This document shows, piece after piece, positions 23,880 through 32,567 of a stretch of 64,000 nt of DNA. The notes below the pieces were generated by a model. The model saw nothing but the letters and a program-made list of their open reading frames with translations. It did not search any database and was not told the DNA's origin. A program made the position numbers and the translations under genes. The stretch comes from Nocardioides sp. WS12 (GTDB taxonomy: Bacteria; Actinomycetota; Actinomycetes; Propionibacteriales; Nocardioidaceae): positions 5,084,001-5,148,000 of the forward strand of contig NZ_CP053928.1 of the NCBI RefSeq assembly GCF_014108865.1. The letters are read 5' to 3'. Position 1 is the stretch's first letter. The number at the start of each line of letters is the position of its first letter.

Positions 23880-25230
23880 TGTTGCGGACCTTGGGTACGT
23901 CGGTGCCGACGGTCGTGACGTCGTACGCACCGAAGACGGCGCGGAGGACCTCGACGCCTTCCATGACGGAGAAGCCGGCCCCGATGCAGCGGCGCACTCC
24001 CCCACCGAACGGGATCCAGACATTCAACGCGGGCACCGGTTCGTCGCCGTCGGCGAGGAAGCGCTGGGGCCGGAACGCCTCCGGATCCGGGAAGTTCGAC
24101 TCCTGCTGGTGGCTCATGATGATCGACGGCCCGACCGTCGTACCGGCCGGAAGGTCCCAGCCACCGACCGTGGTCGGCTTCATCAACGTGCGCACCACCA
24201 TCGGGATGACCGGGTGCAGGCGCATCGACTCCTTGAAAACCGCCTCGAGCCAGGCGTCGTCGCCCTCGTCGACCGCGCGTCGCGTGCGGGCACGCAGATC
24301 GGGATCCCGCCCGATCTCGACGAGCGCCCAGGACAGCGCCGACGCCGTCGTCTCGTGCCCGGCCAGCAGCAAGGTCACCAACTGGTCGCGCAGTTCGGTG
24401 TCGGAGAGCCCGCCGTGCTCGTCGTCCGGATCCGTCGCTGCGAGCAGCCGGGAGAGTACGTCGGGGCGCTCGGCCAGGTCGGTGGCGGTACGACGCTCGC
24501 GGATCTCGGCGTACATCAGCCGGTCGAGTTCGACGGCGTTCTCGATGGTGCGGCGCCACGGGCCGAGGCGCTGGAGTCGCGGGTAGGCCCAGCCCAGCAG
24601 GATCACGGGGTTGATGTCGATGATCCTTCGGACGGCGGGACGCAGTTGCGCGAGCCGGTCCTCGTCGGTGACGCCGAAGACCACCCGGAGGATGACGTCC
24701 AGGGTCAGCGCGTTCATCCGGTCGAGCGACCGGAAGGTCTCGTCCTCGGTCCACCCCACGACCTCGGCGGTCGCCACCTCGGACACCACCGTCCGGTACC
24801 CGCGCAGCGCGTTGCCGAGGAACGCCGGCATCAGCAGTTTGCGGGCGCGGTGGTGTTCGCCGGAGTCCTGCAGGAGCAACGAGTGCTCACCCATGATCGG
24901 TCCGAGGATCGCGTTGCCCTTGCCGGCGTGGAAGACCTCCGGGTCGCCGGCGAAGATCTCCTTGGTCACCGCAGCCGAGGTGAAGAGCACCAGCGGCCGG
25001 TTCCCCGGCACCAGGTTCACGGTGTACGCGTCGCCGTACTTCTTGTGCAGCCACGGGTGGAACTGGTGGCGGAACCGCATCAGCGCGGCGGTCTGTACGA
25101 GCGAGGGCCAGCGGGGTCCGGGCGGGAGTTGGTCGAGCCGGACCGGCGGCAGCGTGCTGCCTCCCGTTCCGCTGGACCGGCCGAAACGGCGCATCGTCAG
25201 TGCACGGGTGTCCTCGAGCTCAGTGGTCAC
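23830..25230 (-). CDS. Cytochrome P450
   Basis: This 466-residue haem monooxygenase has the I-helix oxygen-binding motif AGHETT, the K-helix ExxR (KESMRLHP), the PERF-like QRF region and the haem loop FGGGVRRCIG with the iron ligand Cys415. The LPPGP start and the length suggest a soluble actinobacterial type with a class-II-like core. No ferredoxin gene is adjacent. It lies about 2 kb from the sulfotransferase gene but has no KstR-like box that I could see, so a steroid role is only possible. Confidence 0.93.
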   Translation of the reverse strand: MTTELEDTRALTMRRFGRSSGTGGSTLPPVRLDQLPPGPRWPSLVQTAALMRFRHQFHPWLHKKYGDAYTVNLVPGNRPLVLFTSAAVTKEIFAGDPEVFHAGKGNAILGPIMGEHSLLLQDSGEHHRARKLLMPAFLGNALRGYRTVVSEVATAEVVGWTEDETFRSLDRMNALTLDVILRVVFGVTDEDRLAQLRPAVRRIIDINPVILLGWAYPRLQRLGPWRRTIENAVELDRLMYAEIRERRTATDLAERPDVLSRLLAATDPDDEHGGLSDTELRDQLVTLLLAGHETTASALSWALVEIGRDPDLRARTRRAVDEGDDAWLEAVFKESMRLHPVIPMVVRTLMKPTTVGGWDLPAGTTVGPSIIMSHQQESNFPDPEAFRPQRFLADGDEPVPALNVWIPFGGGVRRCIGAGFSVMEGVEVLRAVFGAYDVTTVGTDVPKVRNITSVPRRGARIRVRRR

Positions 25231-25245
25231 GGGACGACGCTACGC

Positions 25246-28230
25246 CTAGAGCAAACCGTCCCGCCGCGCGATCGCCGCAGCCTCGGTGCGGCCGGCGGCG
25301 CCGAGCTTGCCGAGGATGTTGGAGACGTGGACGCTCACCGTCTTCGTACTGATGAAGAGTTGCTTGCCGATCTCGCCGTTGGACCGGCCCTCGGCGACGA
25401 GGGTGAGGATCTCCACCTCGCGGGCGGTCAGCGCCGGAGCACCGGTCACCGACGGCGCCGCGGAACCGCGCCCGCCGCCACTCTCGTTCAGGTCACTCAG
25501 CAGCACGGTGGCCCCCAGTCGCTGCGCGAGGGTCCGCGCCTCGTCGGCCTCCTCGCGGGCCTGCGCGACGTCGCCGACGAGCCGGAGGATCTGCGCGTAG
25601 GCCGCACGCACCCGGGCCTGTTCGGGGACGTGGCCGAACTTCGTGGCAGCGTCGAGGGCAGCAGCCCAGGCGGCGAGCAGTTCCTCGCGCGGCCCGGGGT
25701 CGACGCCGGCGAGCCAGCGCACGCGTTGGTGCTCGGCGACCAGGCGCGTGGACCACATCCGGCCCTCAGGACCCCAGGTCGCGCCCGTCTCGCGCAGCCA
25801 CGACAGGACGTCCTCCCCGTCGGCGCGGAGCCCGTCGGCGCGGGCGGCCAGGGTCCGGCGCTCGGCCGCGCTGGCAGTGGGGATGGCGCGGGCAATCGCG
25901 CGCAGCGTCTGCGCGGCCAGTCGGACGCGGGCGCCGAAGCGCTCGTTCCAGATGCGGGTGAGGACCTCGACCACGTCGTCGTAGACCGCGAGCGCGGCGG
26001 GTGCGTCGCCGCGACCACCGTGGACCTCGATCTCGACGCCGGCACTGTAGACCGCGACCCCGCCCTCGTCCTCCCACAGGTCGCGCAGCGCGGTCACCCG
26101 GTCGAGCACGTCGACGCCACGGGCAGCGAGGACCGACAGACGGGCGGGTTCGACGACACCGCGCGGGATGGCGGGACCGGCCACGGCGTCGAGGGGCGTG
26201 ACGAGGCCGAGCACCTCGTCCCAGTCGCCGAGGATGTAGCGGATCCAGGTGAGCTGCCACCGGGAGTCGATGCTGAACGGCGCCCAGACCAGTCCGGCCC
26301 GGAGGCCCAGGTCGAGGGCGGAGCCGAACCAGCGGACGGCCTGCTCCCACTCGCCGTCATCCTGGTGGGAACGGCCCAGGAGCCAGCGGCCGCGGATCTC
26401 GGCCTGGAAGGCGCCAGCCGCAGCGGCATGCTCCACAGCCCGTTCGAGGGCGGCGCGCAGCGTGTCCTGGTCGTTGCCGGCGGCGGTCTTGACCCGCATG
26501 CCGGTGAGGGTGGTCCGGATGTCGGAGGCGAGCACCGGCATCGCGAGGCGTTCGGCGAGCGCGAGCGCCTCGGTGGCGTAGGCCTCGGCCTCGTCGACGG
26601 TGCCGTGGCGGTAGCCGATGATCCGGGCGTGCGTCGCGAGGATCTTGGCGCGCAGCATGCTGTCGCCCTCGGGAGCCAGCGCGACGGCCTCGGCCGACAG
26701 TTCGCGCGGGTCGAGTTCGGTCTCGGTGATGGAGAGGACTTCGGCGTACTCGCTGAGCAGGCGGGCGCGCGCCGGGTTCGGAGCATCGGCAGGCAGCCGG
26801 TCGAGCTGCTGGGCGAGCAACTGGCAGGCCCGCTGGGCGTCGCCACCGGTGGTGAGCGCGCCGGCGGCCTTGACGACCAGCTTGGCGTGGTCGATGCCCA
26901 AGCGGGCGACCCGGTCAGGGTCCTCGAGCAGTTCGAGGGCCTGCTGGAAGTGGTCGGCCGCCTCGTCGGGACCGCCGACGGCCAGCGCTTCGTCGCCGGC
27001 CTCGATGCTCGCCGTGACGGCGCGGTCGAGGTCGGTGGCGCGGCGTGCGTGCAGGGCCAGCTCGGCGGAGCTGCCGCGGGCGGCTCCGTCGACGAGCGCC
27101 CAGACGTAACGGGCGTGCAGCCGGACGCGTTCGCCGGGCAGCAGGTCGTCGTACACGGCCTCGCCGAGAAGTGCGTGGCGGAAGGTGTAGAAGGCGCCGC
27201 CGACTTCGAGGACGTTCATCTCGACGGCCTGGCGCATCCCGGCCTCGAACTCGTCGACCGGCAGTCCGGCCGCTGCAGCGAGCAGGTCGTGACCGACCCG
27301 ACGGCCGGCCACGCTGGCGACGCGCACGACCTGGCGGGCGGAGTCGGAGAGCCGGTCGAGGCGAACCAGCAGGAGGTCGGCGAGGTCGCCGGGGACGTCG
27401 CCGTCAGCGCACGACCCGGACGCGACGAGCTCCTCGACGAAGAAGGCGTTGCCCTCGGCTCGCTCGACAATGCGGTCGATCGAGCGGTCGTCGATCAACG
27501 TCGGCTCCAGCTCGCGGACCAGCGCCCGGACAGCGGCTTCGGTCAGTGGACCCAGCGCGAGCCGGGCGACCTGCGGAAGCCGGGACCACTCGGCGACCTG
27601 GCGGCGCAACGGGTGGCGGCGGTGCAGGTCGTCTGAGCGGTACGACGCCACGATCGCCACCGGCTGCGTGAACGCGCGGGTGAACAGGAAGCCGAGCATG
27701 TCGCGGGTGGACTGGTCGGCCCAGTGCAGGTCCTCGACCACCAGCAGGACGGGCGACTCGGTGGCCGCCGCCTCGAGCAGTGCGTGCACGGCCTCGAAGA
27801 TGTCGCCGCGGTCGGTCGCATGGGTGAAGTCGCCATCGCCGTCGTCGTCCGCGACGGTGCGCGAGCGGCGGCCGGGCTGCAGGCGGGCGATGGCGGGGTG
27901 CCGCGCTGCCACCGCGTCGACCAGCTCGGGGTGGGCCGTGCCGATCCGGCCGAGCACCTCGCTGAAGGGGAGGTAGGGCAGCGCGCTGTCGCCGAAGTCG
28001 AGACAGTGACCGGCCAGCACCTGCCAGTCGCGCTCGAGCGCCCGGTCGCGCAGCGCCCGCAGCAACCGGGTCTTGCCGACCCCGGCATCGCCGGACAGCA
28101 GCACGACCCGTCGGGACGTGCCCTCCCCGGCGGCGCGGACGGCGTCGTCGAGGACCTCGCTCGCCTCGGCGAGCTCGTCGTCACGCCCGACCATGGTCAG
28201 GCTGCTGTGTGCGGCCACGGGCACCATCAT
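25246..28230 (-). CDS. Large LuxR-type (LAL) ATPase regulator
   Basis: This regulator of about 994 residues has an N-terminal AAA/STAND ATPase (MVGRDDELAEA, Walker A GDAGVGKTR, Walker-B-like VLLVVEDLHWAD), a long TPR-like helical region, and a C-terminal LuxR helix-turn-helix (LTAREVEILTLVAEGRSNGEIGKQLFIS). The ATG at 28230 was chosen because a longer in-frame start (28377) would overlap a small ORF. Such proteins are activators of secondary or carbon metabolism. Targets here are unknown; the P450 gene downstream on the same strand is 15 bases away. Confidence 0.85.
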   Translation of the reverse strand: MMVPVAAHSSLTMVGRDDELAEASEVLDDAVRAAGEGTSRRVVLLSGDAGVGKTRLLRALRDRALERDWQVLAGHCLDFGDSALPYLPFSEVLGRIGTAHPELVDAVAARHPAIARLQPGRRSRTVADDDGDGDFTHATDRGDIFEAVHALLEAAATESPVLLVVEDLHWADQSTRDMLGFLFTRAFTQPVAIVASYRSDDLHRRHPLRRQVAEWSRLPQVARLALGPLTEAAVRALVRELEPTLIDDRSIDRIVERAEGNAFFVEELVASGSCADGDVPGDLADLLLVRLDRLSDSARQVVRVASVAGRRVGHDLLAAAAGLPVDEFEAGMRQAVEMNVLEVGGAFYTFRHALLGEAVYDDLLPGERVRLHARYVWALVDGAARGSSAELALHARRATDLDRAVTASIEAGDEALAVGGPDEAADHFQQALELLEDPDRVARLGIDHAKLVVKAAGALTTGGDAQRACQLLAQQLDRLPADAPNPARARLLSEYAEVLSITETELDPRELSAEAVALAPEGDSMLRAKILATHARIIGYRHGTVDEAEAYATEALALAERLAMPVLASDIRTTLTGMRVKTAAGNDQDTLRAALERAVEHAAAAGAFQAEIRGRWLLGRSHQDDGEWEQAVRWFGSALDLGLRAGLVWAPFSIDSRWQLTWIRYILGDWDEVLGLVTPLDAVAGPAIPRGVVEPARLSVLAARGVDVLDRVTALRDLWEDEGGVAVYSAGVEIEVHGGRGDAPAALAVYDDVVEVLTRIWNERFGARVRLAAQTLRAIARAIPTASAAERRTLAARADGLRADGEDVLSWLRETGATWGPEGRMWSTRLVAEHQRVRWLAGVDPGPREELLAAWAAALDAATKFGHVPEQARVRAAYAQILRLVGDVAQAREEADEARTLAQRLGATVLLSDLNESGGGRGSAAPSVTGAPALTAREVEILTLVAEGRSNGEIGKQLFISTKTVSVHVSNILGKLGAAGRTEAAAIARRDGLL

Positions 28231-28267
28231 GGCGTCCCGCGCCGACAGGCGCGTGTTCAGCGGGGGC

Positions 28268-28420
28268 TCAGCGAGTGTGGCGCTCGACAGCGGGGTCGGC
28301 CGCGGCCACGCGCCGCAACCAGGAGGACCGGCTCCGGCCGGACCGGCTGGCGGCGACACCGCGGACGACGCGCTCACGGCGGTATTCGTTCTCTGCGTTG
28401 AGGAAGTAGTTGTTGCTCAT
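28268..28420 (-). CDS. Small basic protein of 50 residues
   Basis: From the ATG at 28420 the minus strand reads 50 codons to a TGA at 28270-28268. The start MSNNYFLNAENEYRRERV is followed by an Arg/Ser-rich stretch with SWLRRV, giving a strongly basic, helical protein. It lies directly upstream of the LAL regulator. The ribosome site is weak (GGGGA about 16 bases upstream), so it is less sure than the other small genes. Family not recognised. Confidence 0.4.
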   Translation of the reverse strand: MSNNYFLNAENEYRRERVVRGVAASRSGRSRSSWLRRVAAADPAVERHTR

Positions 28421-28539
28421 GTCGTAGAGATTCGTCCCCTGAGGTAGGCCCGCACATCGGGCAAGTGCCTTAGTTCCGCGACGGGTTGAGCAGGGACGCT
28501 CCGCAGCTACCTCAGATGAGGCAGCAATAGGCTGGCGCG

Positions 28540-29184
28540 GTGGAGTTCTCCGAGGTCGTACGACGACGCCGGATGACGCGCGCCTACACCCCGGACCCGG
28601 TCGATCCCGGAGTGGTCGAGCGGGCGCTGGAAGCGGCCACCCGCGCCCCGAGCGCCGGCTTCTCGCAGGGCTGGGCGTTCATCGTGCTGGACACCCCCGC
28701 ATCGGTCCGCGGTTTCTGGACGGCCCAGGCCCCCGACGCCGTCGCCGGCACTCCCGATCGATGGCTCGCGGGGATGATGAGCGCCCCGGTCGTGATCGTC
28801 CCGTGCAGTCGCCGCTCTGCTTATCTGGAGCGCTACTCGGAGGCCGACAAGACGCGGGCCGGCCTGGGCGGCGACGAGTCCCGCTGGGCGATGCCCTACT
28901 GGCACCTCGACACCGCGATGGCCTCCCTCCTGATCCTCCAGTCGGTGACCGACGCCGGGCTGGGCTCCTGCTTCTTCGGGCTCGTCCCGAACCGCGTCGA
29001 CGCCGTTCGGACGCACCTCGGGTTGGTGGACACCCCCGAGCAGGAAGCACCCCATCCCATCGGCGCGATCACGATCGGCCATCCGGCCCCCCGCGCCACG
29101 GGTGCTGCGGGATCGGCGAGCCGGCGTCGTCGTACTCCGTGGCAAGAGGTGGCGCACCGCGGCCGCTGGGGGGCCGGGCTCTAG
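28540..29184 (+). CDS. Nitroreductase-family protein
   Basis: This 214-residue FMN-dependent oxidoreductase type protein has EVVRRRRMTRAYTPDPVDPGVVERALEAATRAPSAGFSQGW near the start, as in nitroreductases. The SLLILQSVTDAGLGSCFFGL block is FMN-contacting, and PIGAITIGHP lies near the end. The GTG at 28540 gives the proper start. The stop overlaps the GTG of the ABC transporter (TAGTG). The electron acceptor is unknown. Confidence 0.84.
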   Translation: MEFSEVVRRRRMTRAYTPDPVDPGVVERALEAATRAPSAGFSQGWAFIVLDTPASVRGFWTAQAPDAVAGTPDRWLAGMMSAPVVIVPCSRRSAYLERYSEADKTRAGLGGDESRWAMPYWHLDTAMASLLILQSVTDAGLGSCFFGLVPNRVDAVRTHLGLVDTPEQEAPHPIGAITIGHPAPRATGAAGSASRRRRTPWQEVAHRGRWGAGL

Positions 29185-31151
29185 TGCGACCGAGCGCCAA
29201 CATCACCCACCTGTCGCCGGACGACCTGCGCGGCAACCAGCAGGTGCTCCCACGCGTCGCGCGGATGCTGCGGCCCTACCGCGGCAAGATCGTCCTCGTC
29301 CTCGTCGCCGTGATCGTCGCGGCGGCGCTGCAGTCGGTGGTGCCGTTCCTGACCCGGGCGGTGTTCGACGACGCGCTGTTCCCCCTCGACGGCGGCGAAC
29401 CACGGCTGCCCCTGCTCGCCTGGCTCGTCGTCGGCATGTGCGTCATCCCGGTCGTCACGGCGCTGATCGGGATCGGGCAGAACTGGCTGACGTCGACCAT
29501 CGGGAACTCCGCGATGGCCGACCTGCGCGGCGACCTGTTCGAGCACCTCCAGCGGATGGAACTGGCGTTCTTCACGGCCACCAAGACGGGTGCGATCCAG
29601 TCCCGGCTGGCCAACGACGTCGCCGGCGTCCGCACCGTGCTGACGGACACCGCGACAACGATCGTGCAGAACTCCGTGACCGTCATGGCGGCGTTCGTGG
29701 CGATGGTCGTGCTGTCGTGGCAGCTCACGATCCTGACCCTGATCCTGATGCCCCTGTTCGTGTTCCTGCAGATGCGCGTCGGCCGGCGCCGGCAGCGGCT
29801 GGCCCGCAAGACGCAGGAATCCCTGTCAGAGATGACCGCCATCACCGAGGAAGCCCTGTCGGTGAGCGGGATCCTGCTCGCGAAGGTCTTCAACCGCTCC
29901 GAGTCGGAGGTCGACCGCTACCGCGAGGCCAACCACCGCCAGACCCGCCTGCAGGTCGAGCAGGCGATGACCGGCCGTTCGTTCTTCGCGGTCGTGCAGA
30001 CGTTCTTCGCGATCACGCCGGCGCTCATCTACCTCGCGGCGGGCTGGATCATCACGGGATCGTTGCCCGTCGGCGAGGACGCGCTGACCGCCGGCACGCT
30101 GGTCGCCTTCACCACCCTGCAGGGCCGCCTCCAGATGCCGCTGCTGCAACTGATGCGGGTCTCCCTGGACGTACAGACGTCACTGGCACTGTTCCGCCGG
30201 ATCTTCGAGTACCTCGACCTCGAGCCCGCGATCACCGAACGCCCAGGCGCCATCGCCCTCGAGCCCGACCGCCTCCGGGGACGGGTCGAGTTCCGCGACG
30301 TGCGCTTCCGCTACCCCGAGCCGCGGTCGCTGTCCGGCACCGTGAACCGCGACCGGTTCGGTGACACCGGTGTGCGGATCGATGCAGATCCACGCGCGGA
30401 GGGCCCGGAAGCAGGGCCGACCTGGGCGCTCGACCACGTCTCGCTGGTGGTCGAGCCGGGCGAGCTGGCTGCCATCGTGGGTCCGTCCGGGAGCGGCAAG
30501 ACGACGGCGACGTACCTCGTCCCGAGGTTCTACGACGTCACCGAGGGCGCCGTACTCATCGACGGGCACGACGTCCGCGACCTCACCCTCTCCTCGCTCG
30601 CCGACGCGGTCGGGATGGTGACCCAGGAGCCGTACCTCTTCCACGGCACCATCCGCGACAACATCGCCTACGCGCGCCCGTCCGCGACCGCCGAGGAGAT
30701 CGAACAGGCCGCGCGCGACGCCAACATCCACGACCGGATCCTCAGCTTCGCCGAGGGCTACGAGACGATCACCGGCGAGCGCGGCTACCGCCTCTCCGGC
30801 GGCGAGAAGCAACGCCTTGCGATCGCCCGGGTGCTGCTGAAGGACCCCGCCATCCTGATCCTCGACGAGGCCACCTCGGCCCTCGACAACGAGACCGAAC
30901 GCCTCGTGCAGGAAGCCCTCGAACGCGCCACCCGTTCGCGCACCACCATCGCGATCGCCCACCGCCTGTCGACGATCCGCTCCGCGGACGTGATCTTCGG
31001 CCTCGAGGACGGCCGCCTCGTCGAACGCGGCACCCACGACGACCTGATCGCCGCCGGCGGCCTCTACAAGCGCCTGTACGACGAGCAGTTCTCCCGCGCC
31101 CCGCTCCCCACCGGTGCGGGCGACCCCCGGCGCGCCGACATCCCGCTGTAG
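29184..31151 (+). CDS. ABC exporter, fused permease and ATPase
   Basis: This 655-residue half-transporter has an N-terminal six-helix membrane domain (about residues 30-330), then an ATPase with Walker A GPSGSGKTT, Q-loop VTQEPYLFHG, signature LSGGEKQR, Walker B ILILDEATSALD and the switch histidine in IAIAHRLST. It belongs to the MsbA/multidrug type and would work as a homodimer or with a partner outside the window. A variable insertion precedes the ATPase (about residues 360-410). Its GTG start overlaps the nitroreductase stop, which suggests joint expression. Confidence 0.92.
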   Translation: MRPSANITHLSPDDLRGNQQVLPRVARMLRPYRGKIVLVLVAVIVAAALQSVVPFLTRAVFDDALFPLDGGEPRLPLLAWLVVGMCVIPVVTALIGIGQNWLTSTIGNSAMADLRGDLFEHLQRMELAFFTATKTGAIQSRLANDVAGVRTVLTDTATTIVQNSVTVMAAFVAMVVLSWQLTILTLILMPLFVFLQMRVGRRRQRLARKTQESLSEMTAITEEALSVSGILLAKVFNRSESEVDRYREANHRQTRLQVEQAMTGRSFFAVVQTFFAITPALIYLAAGWIITGSLPVGEDALTAGTLVAFTTLQGRLQMPLLQLMRVSLDVQTSLALFRRIFEYLDLEPAITERPGAIALEPDRLRGRVEFRDVRFRYPEPRSLSGTVNRDRFGDTGVRIDADPRAEGPEAGPTWALDHVSLVVEPGELAAIVGPSGSGKTTATYLVPRFYDVTEGAVLIDGHDVRDLTLSSLADAVGMVTQEPYLFHGTIRDNIAYARPSATAEEIEQAARDANIHDRILSFAEGYETITGERGYRLSGGEKQRLAIARVLLKDPAILILDEATSALDNETERLVQEALERATRSRTTIAIAHRLSTIRSADVIFGLEDGRLVERGTHDDLIAAGGLYKRLYDEQFSRAPLPTGAGDPRRADIPL

Positions 31152-31166
31152 CCGGTGGTTCGTCGT

Positions 31167-31217
31167 ACCAACCAAATTTGTCGCATCCCCCGCCGTGGAA
31201 CGACAAATTCGGTTGGT
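31167..31217. repeat. Palindromic intergenic repeat, copy 1
   Basis: The arms ACCAACCAAATTTGTCG and CGACAAATTCGGTTGGT pair over 17 bp with one mismatch around a 17-base loop. A near-identical element lies at 55918-55968. Both are in gaps between convergent genes, here the ABC exporter and the CdaR-type regulator. The A-C mismatch becomes a G-U pair in minus-strand RNA, so the structure is slightly stronger in that transcript. It may be a bidirectional terminator or a REP-like family. Confidence 0.75.
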
Positions 31218-31254
31218 GAACCGCGGCCCTACGGCCCACTTCAGCTGTCGAGAA

Positions 31255-32436
31255 TCAGCCCAGTCCGAGGATCCGGGCCGCCTCCAGCGCGACGTACAGC
31301 TCGGCGGCATCGACGGGCCGGGCGAGATCCCGTCCGGTGACCTCTTCGAGCCGTCGTACCCGGTAGCGAACGGTGTTGCGGTGCACGTGCAGCGCCTTCG
31401 CTGCGACCGACGTGGAGCCGCCGCCCTCCAGCCACGCCCGCGCCGTGTCGACCATGACCGCGCGGTCGTCCGGTGCGAGTGCGAGCACGGGGGCGAGCAC
31501 GGCCTCGGCCAGCGCCCGGGCCTGGTCCGGACTGCTGGCGAGCAGTACGGCGATGGGCTGGTCACCGAACTGGACGACTGCCGTCGAGCCCGGCGTGCCC
31601 GCCGCGCACGCCACCCGCGCCTGGCGGCGTCCCTCCCTGGCGTCCTCCAGTCGCTGCAGCACGCGGCTGACGCCGACCCGGCCCGACGCCAGGGGCGCCA
31701 GCGCCTCGACGACCTCGTCGACCCCGAATCCACGACGCAACCCGACGACGCCCTCGTGGTGGTCGTGGTCGAGGCGCCAGGCGGACACGACGTTGCTGCG
31801 GCGCAGCACCCGCTCCACGTCCGGAAGGCCTTCGGCACCCGGCGTCGGCGACTCGGCCGACACGACGACGTACTCACCGCCGCGGCCGAGGTCGAGCAGG
31901 CCGGCCGTCTCACCGATCGGGGCGTCCTCCCCTTCGCCGTCGAGCAGTGACCCGACGAGCACGGCGCGCATCTGCCCGTCCCTGCGGGCCCGGTCGGTCA
32001 GCGCGCTGCGATAGGCGTCGGTGACGGAGGCCGCGAGGTCGTCGGTGACTGCCCAGATGTCGGCGGCCGCGAGCAGCAGCACGTCGCGCGCCTCCGGGTC
32101 AGCGCGCTCGACGAGCGTCTCCCAGAGGAACCGGCCACCGAGGCGGAAGGCCTGGAGCACGGCCGCATAGGGCGCACCCTGCTCGGCGCGCGCCGCCCCC
32201 GTCATCCGGGGGCTGTCCAGATTCACTGCTTCGTCGCCGGCGAGTTTCCCGAGGATGTAGCGCACGTTGTCGGTGCAGGACGTGACGACCTCGTCGAACC
32301 CGAGCACCGGGTTGCCCGCATAGAACGGAATTTCCTCCCGCAGCCGTTCGGCGATCCGGACGCCGAGCTGGTCGGCTTCCGGGAGCAGGCGGCGGCTGAG
32401 CTCGCGCACCTCGGGATCGACGTCAGCTCGTTGCAC
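31255..32436 (-). CDS. CdaR/PucR-type transcriptional regulator
   Basis: This 393-residue regulator has a poorly conserved N-terminal domain, a GGDEF-like middle (VVVSAESPTPGAEG ... AWRLDHDHHEGVVGLRRG) and the C-terminal PucR helix-turn-helix (GGGSTSVAAKALHVHRNTVRYRVRRLEEVTGRDL). The GTG at 32436 is chosen since upstream codons look non-coding. It diverges from the PHA synthase/depolymerase genes, with 131 bases between, and is their likely regulator. It is similar in type to the regulator at 39757-40932. Confidence 0.83.
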   Translation of the reverse strand: MQRADVDPEVRELSRRLLPEADQLGVRIAERLREEIPFYAGNPVLGFDEVVTSCTDNVRYILGKLAGDEAVNLDSPRMTGAARAEQGAPYAAVLQAFRLGGRFLWETLVERADPEARDVLLLAAADIWAVTDDLAASVTDAYRSALTDRARRDGQMRAVLVGSLLDGEGEDAPIGETAGLLDLGRGGEYVVVSAESPTPGAEGLPDVERVLRRSNVVSAWRLDHDHHEGVVGLRRGFGVDEVVEALAPLASGRVGVSRVLQRLEDAREGRRQARVACAAGTPGSTAVVQFGDQPIAVLLASSPDQARALAEAVLAPVLALAPDDRAVMVDTARAWLEGGGSTSVAAKALHVHRNTVRYRVRRLEEVTGRDLARPVDAAELYVALEAARILGLG

Positions 32437-32567
32437 GACCGAAAGGTAACGCCCCGCTTGTGCCGGTGCACAGCGCGCCGCATCCAGGCCGGTGCAGGCA
32501 GCCGATGCGCTGGGGGCATCATCCGGGCGACGCTGGAGCGGACAGCCCGAGGACCCAGGAGCCCGCG

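Noticed and set aside
24109..27636. Open frame of over 1100 codons opposite the P450 and LAL genes
   Set aside because: Spans two real genes on the other strand; composition is that of an antisense shadow.
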